64,000 nucleotides of DNA from Synaphobranchus kaupii (lineage: Eukaryota; Chordata; Actinopteri; Anguilliformes; Synaphobranchidae), in the NCBI GenBank assembly GCA_029718625.1, contig CM056383.1:20437930-20501929 (forward strand), given 5' to 3'. A program made the position numbers and the translations under genes. Of the stretch, positions 55,801 through 64,000 are shown piece after piece; position 1 is the stretch's first letter, and each line of letters starts with the position of its first letter. The notes beneath the pieces are model-generated. The model did no database searches. It was not told the origin of the DNA and saw only the letters and a list, made by a program, of their open reading frames with translations.

Positions 55801-57553
55801 AACTCCGGGTTCGGATGCCACAGTAGGCTCTGGGCCTGCGACAGCATATCCGCCCTGGTTGGGAGGCGCCAGGGGGTGCCCTGTAGCGACTCCCTTAGGT
55901 CCGCCATCCATCTCTGCTGGGGCCAGTTGGGGGCAATCAGCAGAACCTGTGCCCCTGAGTTCCTGATCCTTACCAGAACTGTGCGTAGGAGGGGCAAGGG
56001 GGGAAAAGCATAGAGCCGGGCTGGAGGCCACTGGTGTGCCAGCGCATCCACGCTCAATGTCCCTGCCGTGCCCACCATTGAGTACCACAGGGGGCAGTGA
56101 GCATTCTCCCTGGATGCGAAGAGGTCCACCTGTGCCTCCCCGAAGTGGGACCAAATTGACTGCACAATTTCTGGGTGCAGGCACCATTCCCCTGGTCTCG
56201 GGCCACCCCTGGACAGCATATCGGCTGCCACATTGGCTGTGCCTGGCACGTGCACTGCCCTCAGGGACATGCCTCAAGCATGTGCCCATAGCAGGATCTG
56301 ATGTGCTTTCGCATGCAGGGTTGGGGATCGAGCCCCACCCTGGTGATTGATGTAGGAGACTACCGTGGAGCTGTCTGTCCAGACGAGAACGTGTCTGCGC
56401 CAGACCACTGGGCGGAAATGGTTCAATGCCCGAAGCACTGCCTCCATTTCTAGCAGGTTGAACCCTGCACGGACTGGCTCCCTCTGATACCTCCCCAGCC
56501 GGTCTTGGAGGCGTCCGTGGTGATTGTCACCCTTGAACCTACTGGCCCCATGGGAACGCCCTCCTTGAGGCCAGGGGTGGTGAGCTACCAATCCACCAAT
56601 TCCAGGCACTTCTGGGTAATAGGGAGGAGTCGCTGCCCGTCTTTGTGCGGGCTCACTCCTTGTGCCGTTGCCCAACGTTGTAACGGGCGCATATGCAGCA
56701 GCCCAAGTGGCACAACCTGGGCGGCTGAGGCCATCAGGCCGAGCAGCCTCCGGCAATGTTTTCCTGTCACCTGCCGCCCTGCAGCAAAATGGGACAGACT
56801 CTTCATCAAAACATGTCGCCTCTCTGGGGTTAGAGAGGCCCACATGGACCCCGAGTTCAAAACCAGGCCCAGGAAAACCCTTTCTCTGGAGGGGGTGAGG
56901 TGGCTCTTTTCCCTGTTCAGGGTCAGGCCCAAGCTGGCCAAGTGGGCCAGTACCAACCTTGTATCCTCTCTCGCTAGCTTCACTGACGGAGCACAGATTA
57001 GCCAGTCATCCAGGTAGTTCGCAATGCGAATACCTTGGCGATGGAGTGGGATCAGTGTGGCGTCCATGCACTTCGTAAAAGTGCGTGGGGCCAGGGCTAG
57101 GCCAAAGGGGAGGACCAAGTACTCGTACCCTGTGCCCTTGAAGAAAAAGCGGAGGTACTTCTGGTGATCCCGGTGTATGGGGATATGGAAGTACGGATCC
57201 CTCAGATCCACAGAGGTGAACCAATCGCCATCTCTCACTTGAAGGAGGAGACTGGTAAGGCGGAGCATGCGGAAGGGCAGGCGCTTTAAAAAGCGGTTGA
57301 GCCCTCTCAGGTCTAGGATGAGGCGGAAGCCCCCATCCTTCTTGGGGGCCAGAAAATAGGCTGAATAAAACCCCCGTCCCGCTGCCACCGAGGGCAGGGG
57401 TGTTATTACTCCCTTCTCTAGTAACACCAGAATCTCGTTGGAGAGAGCTCGCACAGCGGCCCCATCTCTCATCCGAGTAGGAACAACCCAGCAAAAGCGG
57501 GGGGGCTTGGTGTTGAATTGGAGCCTGTACCCCGACTCCAATGTGCTGAGCAC
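55782..57553 (-). pseudogene. DIRS pol: reverse transcriptase, RNase H and C-terminal block
   Basis: RT: SAYFLAPKKDGGFRLILDLR, FTSVDLRDPYFHIPIHRDHQ (box A, with DP where family members usually have DA), EYLVLPFGLALAPRTFTKCM (box B) and NYLDDWL, the YLDD box at 57005-57016. A stop follows VDW at 56585 and a frameshift near 56490 separates TDASKTGWG (first RNase H aspartate) from LLEMEAVLRALNHF and WTDSSTVVSYINHQGG (remaining acidic residues). A second shift near 56275 leads to HVPGTANVAADMLSR and a tail with QVDLFASRENAHCPLW and LLIAPNWPQQRW. Domain order is complete but with at least three lesions. Confidence 0.88.
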
Positions 57554-57629
57554 CCAAGGACATCAGGTACATAGGCGCCACTTTGCGAGATGAAGAGGGC
57601 AAAAACAAAATGCGGTGCCGGAGGCTGGT

Positions 57630-57950
57630 AACCGTCAGCGACGGGAAGTCGGATGAAGGCCCCTGAAAGGTCCTGTGCACCCCAGTGGGGGTGGGGTCTG
57701 AGGCTGGAGGAGCTCCGTGAATAAAACGGTTCCCGAACGCCCCACGTGCTGGGGGCCGTGGGGCTGGAGCCCGTCCTACTGCCCCCAACATCTCCCTCGC
57801 CCTGCGCGACTGCTCCAAGGCAGCCTCTGCAGGCGGCCCGAACACCTGCCCCGGAACTACTGGGGCAGTAAGGGCTGCTACCTGTTCCTGGTCCGCTAGA
57901 CTGGACTGAGCCAGCCACACCTGGCAGCGTGCCAGGACGAGTGAGGATCA
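57630..57950 (-). pseudogene. DIRS gag C-terminal fragment
   Basis: The reading SLADQEQVAALTAPVVPGQV, then FGPPAEAALEQSRRAREML followed by an alanine/proline/arginine-rich tail, resembles the C-terminal part of fish DIRS gag proteins. The N-terminal two thirds are missing, as upstream sequence passes directly into the non-coding leader. The frame runs on into a non-RT frame, so a frameshift or normal frame change lies before the RT. Confidence 0.55.
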
Positions 57951-58039
57951 CTCCTAATCAGTGGTACTGAAGGGCGCGGGGGGGTGTGGGAGCCTCAGGT
58001 AGCGTCTGCCCTGACGGACACAGGGGCTCCTTCCGGCCT

Positions 58040-58540
58040 TTTTCATTGTTATTGTTGTTGTTACGCAACTAACGAAACACAACCCAAAGCCCAGCGGCTA
58101 ATATAAGACAGAAGGGTATCAGTTCAAACCGAATATTACTTCTGTAAGGAAATGGCAGCAATCTGCCTACAACAACGATTGCAAGCGTGTCCAGCGCCAG
58201 TCAAGGGCCTGCAACAGTAGCACTGGAGGGCCGCGAGAGGGCGCGGAGGCTTATTTTGTTATTTATTTATTTTTTGTAGTTACTGTTATTGTTGCTGTGC
58301 AACTAACAGGTGAACCAACACAATGCCTAATATGGCTAGCATAAACAGAAAGGTATTAGTACAACCAATAGTAATTTCTGTATGAAAAACGACAGCCATC
58401 TGCCTTCCACTTATACCGACAAAGGAAAGAATTGAATCCTTACCGCGGCTGAATGCAATCAGAAGGATATCGGCTTAAACCCAATCTAATTCTGCAATGA
58501 AAAACTGGCAGTGACCGGCTACGACAAGGTAACAATTCTA
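58040..58540. repeat. Diverged repeated units in the DIRS 5' leader
   Basis: Three related segments: 58040-58170, 58260-58410 and about 58440-58530. The first two share TTATTGTTG(T/C)TGT, CGCAACTAAC/TGCAACTAAC, AGAAGGGTATCAGTTCAAAC / AGAAAGGTATTAGTACAACC and GCCATCTGCCT-like text. The third keeps AGAAGGATATCGGCTTAAAC and AATTCTGCAATGAAAAACTGG. Confidence 0.65.
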
Positions 58541-58880
58541 CCGAGTAATGTAGCGAACAAACAGCAACAAACCGCGTTGCTGGGGGAGGGAAAGCCCCAG
58601 AAACGTACTCCGAACAGGACGTAGCTCCGGGCGCTCAGGAGAGGCAAGAAAAAAAGTTGCAATATCGCATACCAAACAAACACAGTCGCAGTCTCAACCT
58701 CGAGGAGGCAAAAAGAGGTCGGGCGGCGTACAAGAACCATATTTACGGCGTGACGTGATTCCGCCCGTAGTGGTGGTTAATTTGATAAACAGTCTCCTAG
58801 CAGCTCCTCCTCTCGGTGAGAATGACCCATACCGTGACGTGTTGACCGGTATGAAATAGAACCAGTGAGTTTTTAAACCT

Positions 58881-59649
58881 TCGAGCTGAACAGCCTGTTT
58901 GGGTGGGCGTTTCAGGTTTTTTTTCAGATGCTCTGCAATGATTGGTTAACTCACCCGCAGTGTTGCCATGTCCACAGTTTTACAGCCAAAGTGGACTACT
59001 GTACATTCAAAGTGCTGTCGCGGGTAAAAATGAGAAGTCTCATTTTTTTTCTCAAAGCACACACTTTTAAAAACAAAATACGTTGCTTTCTATTTAAAAT
59101 ACATTGGTTTCGGTTAAAAATATATTTTGGACTAGTTTTGAGTCGCCATTTAGCTAGAAAGTCTGCTCATCCAGAATCACACAAGCAAGCACCCCTCCAT
59201 CCCATTTTCTGCATACAGCGGAGCAGAGAGCTTTGCCTACAGTATTCTCGCTCCGAAAAGCGAAAAATAAATCTATATTTATGATCAAATGCTTCATTAT
59301 ATTGGATATCCCCCCTTTGTACATTATTGTTTTTAAGCATGTCTGAATCCTTGGGGAAAAATAGCCTAAGCCACACTTTCAACAGTTTTGCTTTTGGAAT
59401 TTTGTCTGAGTTTAACGTTAGCCTACATGTGGTCACTGACTGACTTGTATTTTAAAGTGGCACCGAAATCTGCGTTGTCTTCCCTATGGTAGGTAACAGT
59501 TAGCCTATCGATCGTATGGGAACCGGTGCCATTGCGATGTTACTGGGTTCGGTACCCAACCAGGAAGTTTAGCTAGAGAGCTGTAAAGCCCAAGCTAATT
59601 GTAGCTGATTATACTTGTAGCTGGAAAGATTAAATGTGCCCTGACACAG
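58881..59649. other. Unassigned DNA; possible tRNA-like segment
   Basis: No gene supported. At 59504-59562, TAGCCTATCGATCG and GGGTTCGGTACCC resemble A and B boxes in tRNA order, weaker than the three heads at 42-45 kb. The ORF at 58928-59284 has no recognised domain. Confidence 0.35.
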
Positions 59650-60189
59650 CAATCAAAAACAAATACTTTAGAAAGACTATACTGAAAATACAGGCCTCAA
59701 AGTAGAAACTCAATGCAACAAAAGTGAATACACCTGTGAATAAACAACCCTTAAAGTGATCCATCCATATCTACTGCGTATCTGGCAGCAGAGTGATGGT
59801 TTGAGGCTAGTTTGATACCTCAGACCCTTGTTGACTTAGAGCCATTTAGCCAACCATGTGTTCCATACTGTCCCAGTGTAATTTACAGCTAAATCTAGTC
59901 CCACCCCCCCCAATTCCCATAGAGATCCATTCAAATGCAGAGACGTTATAGGATTGCTTGTAAGAGTACCAGAAAATAAGATATCAACAGTCTTTTGATA
60001 TTGTTGGGTCACAGACATCAGGAAGTCATGGCATGCAAAGGATATGCAACCAAATATTATTAACTAACTTGTGTAACTTTCTAACTTGTGTGTCAGTGAT
60101 CACAGGTGTATTCACTTTTGTTGCATTGAGTTTCTACTTTGAGGCCTGTATTTTCACTATAGTCTTTCTAAAGTATTTGTTTTTGATTG
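59650..60189. mobile_element. Foldback element with 90-bp arms (89/90 identical) enclosing R1
   Basis: 59650-59739 is inverted at 60100-60189, and I see only one mismatch (GACTATACTG versus GACTATAGTG). Arms include CAGGCCTCAAAGTAGAAACT and AAAAGTGAATACACCTGTGA. The interior is almost entirely an R1 copy. To the right, CAGGGGTGTACTCACTTCTG near 60287 resembles a Tc1-type terminus, so the arms may be subterminal parts of a Tc1-like element. Confidence 0.85.
59744..60058 (-). repeat. R1 interspersed repeat, second half (copy 6)
   Basis: Matches copy 4 from its 45733 end: AAGTGATCCATCCATATCTA, TGCGTATCTGGCAGCAGAGT, CCATAGAGATCCATTCAAAT and CAGACATCAGGAAGTCATGG. It stops near AACCAAATATT, so the half with the ACAGTGAGCACC end is missing. 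Confidence 0.8.
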
Positions 60190-60329
60190 TTCATAAGAGG
60201 AAACACTCTACTTGTCAACTTAGAAATAATGCAATTATTGAGAGGTGATACAATTTTGAATCATTTGACATTTAATTGATATTGCACAGGGGTGTACTCA
60301 CTTCTGTTGTATACTGTATGTATCTTGTT

Positions 60330-63300
60330 AGGGTATCCCCATACACTAAATCTATATGGAAGAGAAGCTGTGTAAGATGGTCAGTATATATAGTACCCAA
60401 TATTTGGTCATATACATATGTATAATTGCATCAATAATCATACGCATCAAATTAAATACTGTGAAATAAAATGAAATGCATATTTGAAAAAAAATTTTAA
60501 TGAGGGGTGGATCAAAGACAATGTGACCTCTCATTGTGTGGGTCATGGGCTTAGCAAGGGGGGAACCATTGACTTATAGTACAGAGTGCACTAATCCTGT
60601 CAAAGTTGCCTGCCCAGCACTGCTGAAGTTTTCCCAACTAATATAGCCCTTACCACACCGCAACTCGCCAAGGGGAACAACATACGAGTATGAGTTTTGA
60701 CACAAAATAAAAACAAAGGAATGAGGGAAAACAAGTGGGTTCACAACAGGACACAGAAAGAGAGGATAACCTGCCTTTGATGAAGATCCTTGCCTGAAGT
60801 TTCAGAATAGGTCAGAAAGAAGCGCAGTTCAAAGTGTCGGCTCACTGCAGCATCTTGAGGAGTTTTCCTGCTATTCTTGTTGGCCAGCACTGGAGTTGCT
60901 ATAAGTAGGCTTATATCCTGCTCCCTGTGGTTTCAGATGAACAGGAATTGTTTGTGTAGCTGAGTCCGCTGCCATAATAGTTTGGTAGGCAATGCTGAAA
61001 GGACAGATTAGGTTGTCCACAAATTTAGCCATATTCTGTCCCATTAGTAGCTAGTGGCCCCCTGCAATCTCTTGTCAGTGGGAGTACTGATATAGTAATG
61101 GCCATGTGCTGGGGTCAAAGGGTGTATTACGTGAACCAAACAGCTGTATCCATATGTACACAATGCTGTAAATGAACAAACCAGATAATAATAGCCATCC
61201 AGACATGTTTCATCCAATTTTGAAATTTATCCATCAATTTAAAAATGGGTACATTTCATATATATTAATCAGTGCTAGCCAGATATACATATAACCTGCT
61301 GTAGCTATTGTAGCATGGCTAGCCAGTTAATTATGTATTATTTCTCTCTGAAATCTACCATTCTCTAGCTGAGCAAGCTGAGTATAGCCTTGTTTTATAG
61401 CTAGCAGAATAAGGTAATATATACAGTATATATACGTATCTATATATAATAGGTAATTCCAATAGATATAGGTAATTCAAATTTCAATTTATCTATAATG
61501 CAAATGCTAGAGGCAACTTGTCCACCCAGCTAGTTCCAGATGACCCTCGACAGTCATGGAGATGTTCTGTGTTTAAATGATACCATTAGCATTGGCTTAG
61601 CCAGCATTTTAAGTTTTATTTTTTATGGCTACAATGCCCTTTAATCAAGATTAGGTCGTAGAAAGGTTTTCTAAACTCCAATAAAAATTTACAAGCAATC
61701 TAAACATCTCTTGTTTTCTATTTTAATCCCTGGTGGCCCTCAAAGATTTTAAAACTAACACTTGGACTTCACACTCCGCACTCCCACACTCAGTAGGTTA
61801 CAATAAGTAGAAGTTAATTACTGGGTAGGGGGCAGGAAAAGAAAAGGAAATGAAACAATCTAGACAACTTCATTTAATGTGTCTTAATTGCACCCTGAAG
61901 GTTTGCAGGAGGAGTCTGTAGGGGCTCTCACATTGTGGGACTGAGGATAAAGTACTCCACACATTCAGATAGGAAATGAATTAGAGAATATGAAAGGGGT
62001 CAAAGATTAAGCTAATTATTTACAGTGGTAATTAAGTCCTCATCAATCTGGGGAACATTTATTACCCAGTGCAGAGACAGATGGATATGGGGAACATCTC
62101 AGATTGTGTCTGTAAACAGTCCTTACTGGGCCCTTCATGTGTAAAGAAAAACATATGTGTACAACCTAATTTGCTTTTGACTGCAGTAAGAGTCTTCAGT
62201 TATTTTATTTATAGCCAAATATTTGCATTGTGAATTGGATCAATCCAATGAAAAAAATAAATTATTAAGAAATTATAAAAACTATTAAAAAATTGACAAT
62301 GTCATTTTCAGTATTTTGCAATCAAAATCGTGTTAGGTAATCTCAAAAATATTTCATGCCCTTTGTCAGCACTGGTTTCACATTGCTCATACATCACCAT
62401 GCTTTCTTTGCAGCAATTGCACTTTTGGCTTAGTCTCTTGGTTACATGTATTGCAGGTTTATCTTGCGAGCTCTCTAGCCCTGTCCGGTGAATGGCACAC
62501 ATGGTCTATTGTTAGGTCTCCATGCTTAATTGCATGTAGTCCACCTGGTGGACTGTGTGAAAGTAGCACTTAGTTCAGTAAATTACCTTTGTGGTGTAAT
62601 TACCTGCCTGTTTGCCGTGACCCCCTTCCAGAACGCACCTCTACACCTGCACCATTGTCAACAACCCCCGCCAGCCGGCAAAGCCTCCCCACCCCACCCC
62701 TCTCTCTCTCTCTCTCTCTCCCCCCTTAATTATTTTAAACTTAGTCTGCTGTTTCCTTCCTCTAAACTCTGGGGTTGTCATCCCCATTAATTATTGCTGC
62801 TCTGTGATTACAGGGGTGAAAGTCATAAAGTAACGTAATGGACAGATACAGGGTCTCCTGCGAGCTGCTGCTGTATTCAGAATTATGTTTGCACAGCAGT
62901 TGGATCGCACCAGCGTTATTGATGGCTTTGTAGTGCAGTTTCGGATGTTCCCAATCATGGAAAAGCTATTTAGTCTGTTTTGTTCAGGTCCTGAGTGTCC
63001 CAAGCACTGTTGACAATATGGGTGTGGAAATGAAATTGTAGCCGCAGAGCTGTCCTTGATGTAGTTTTTCTTATCTTGTGGGTTTTTTAATTTTTTTTAT
63101 TTTTTCCGGTGAACTGAACTGTGGCATATACTGGTCTACTAGGTGGGTAACCTCACAAGCAATAGAGTGTTCTCCCTGGGCATATTTGACAATGGTCTGT
63201 GATATATTAGGAGCTAAAATAAGAAAATAAGCCATAACAGTGTAGTTTTGTTGAATTTTAATGTTTAATATTTGAAATGCATGTCATATCATTGAAAAAT

Positions 63301-64000
63301 GTACGCTGCAAACAGCAACAGATTTAAATGAGAAACATTTAAGGTGTGTATATAGAGAGAACATACAATATTTTAAGTGTAGTTGCAAAGCTGTTGGGCA
63401 AATCATCTCAATCATCTATAATTAAATGTTGAAATACGATATTCTTTCAAATCATGTCCACCAGCATAAAGTGACTAATTATTTTGGAAGCATTCATGGT
63501 CAAAGAGTTACATTTATTTGCCAGTGATTTGGGCCATTCTGTATTAACACCAGCTGAGTCTTAAGTCTTTCCATTCTGCGAGGCCAGCCTGCTCAGCTCT
63601 TTAGAAGCTTTTTGTTTTATTCCACCACCTAGTCTGGCCAGACTTTCTACCATGTGTCCATATGCTAACAAATGATAAATCTGGTTACCTGTCTGCCGCC
63701 AGCCCCCTGCAGTCCTGTTTCGTGTCCAAATCCCTGGACGTCCTTAAGGGTGTTTGAGCTGGCTGAGTTCTGACATGTTCTGATTTTGCTAGCAAGCTGA
63801 GGCTTGGATGAGGAGCCTAACTGGCTAACAGCAAGAGAGGGTGAGTCAGACAGGGTCAGGTATGTGAGAAGTATAGCGGTGGTGGGTGCCTCGAGGTTAA
63901 GTGACCCATTAACCTCTTCCTACCGAGGGCAAAATAGGCCAAATTTTGCCTGTTTTCACTAGTGACAAACAAAGGTGGTTATCTCAAAAACTATAAATGG
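60330..64000. other. Unassigned DNA; two candidate regulatory stretches; cut repeat at the edge
   Basis: No gene or complete element. 61410-61500 is TA/ATAG-rich. A CT microsatellite lies at 62701-62720. 61860-62110 and 62530-63060 are repeat-free with TAATTA-type homeodomain words (CTAATTATTTACAG, GGTAATTAAG, CCTTAATTATTTTAA, CATTAATTATTGCTG) and could be enhancers. The last 80 bases (GAGGGCAAAATAGGCCAAAT) look like the start of an interspersed repeat that continues outside the window. Confidence 0.4.

Larger units (their letters stand above)
55598..58880 (-). mobile_element. Decayed DIRS-like tyrosine-recombinase retrotransposon
   Basis: In minus order: a terminal region with CACGTCACGG words (58880-58730), a 5' leader with tandem units (58540-58040), the end of a gag-like ORF (57950-57630), RT (57553-56590), RNase H (56590-56230), a C-terminal pol block, and the start of a tyrosine recombinase (about 55800-55598). 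DIRS elements carry exactly this order and use a recombinase instead of a DDE integrase. The element stops abruptly in the recombinase at 55598, so its 3' inverted repeat and internal complementary region are gone. Several frameshifts make it inactive. Confidence 0.85.

Noticed and set aside
56505..57017. 170-residue plus-strand ORF and other frames over 55600-57950
   Set aside because: Antisense or out-of-frame shadows of DIRS pol, whose YLDD and RNase H motifs lie on the minus strand.

Overview
The window looks like gene-poor, repeat-rich nuclear DNA of a teleost fish. The evidence is the mixture of elements: Tc1/mariner elements with a CAGTACCAGTC terminus, an L2-clade LINE ending in (TGTAA)n, a second LINE lineage, Gypsy-type LTR retroelements, a DIRS-like tyrosine-recombinase retrotransposon, hAT and Kolobok-like DNA transposons, tRNA-derived SINE pieces, long CA/GT/TA microsatellites, and GCTAGC/AACGTTAGC-rich AT DNA. 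Species cannot be fixed from sequence alone. I found no intact host protein-coding gene; every recognisable coding stretch is a broken transposon gene.

Layout. 1-2.2 kb: unassigned. 2.2-4.4 kb: hAT-like element with an exact 8-bp target duplication, carrying an L2 3' end and a copy of a recurring repeat here called R1. 8.3-9.3 kb: two Tc1-type elements side by side, the first filled with R1. 12.2-14.0 kb: L2-type LINE, minus strand, endonuclease kept and the reverse transcriptase (RT) core deleted. 14.3-18.1 kb: a Gypsy retroelement broken by a TTAA-targeted Kolobok-like fragment with a THAP start, possibly all inside a hAT shell. 19.3-22.6 kb: a LINE with RT motifs whose 3' UTR holds a solo LTR. 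24.0-24.8 kb: snap-back hAT MITE. 25.5-26.9 kb: second solo LTR of the same family. 26.9-37 kb: mostly unique sequence with a SINE, microsatellites and stretches that could be conserved regulatory DNA. 37.2-39.9 kb: minus-strand LTR-like region with tandem units next to an integrase fragment. 40.15-41.62 kb: recent tandem duplication. 41.6-47.5 kb: MITEs, tRNA-like SINE heads, inverted repeats, R1. 51.4-51.8 kb: one unassigned ORF. 52.45-53.16 kb: third solo LTR, different family. 54.1-54.9 kb: palindromic-end MITE. 54.9-58.9 kb: gag fragment abutting a decayed DIRS-like element. 59.6-60.2 kb: 90-bp inverted repeat around another R1. 60.3-64 kb: unassigned, with two candidate regulatory stretches.

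The genes do not form a pathway. The window records layered transposition: exact target duplications show that the LTR entered an existing LINE, and the TTAA insertion entered an existing LTR. I did not find evidence for a new defence or metabolic system. The least explained objects are the R1 family, LTRs of one family with unrelated minisatellites, the 37-39.5 kb region, and the ORF at 51.4 kb.
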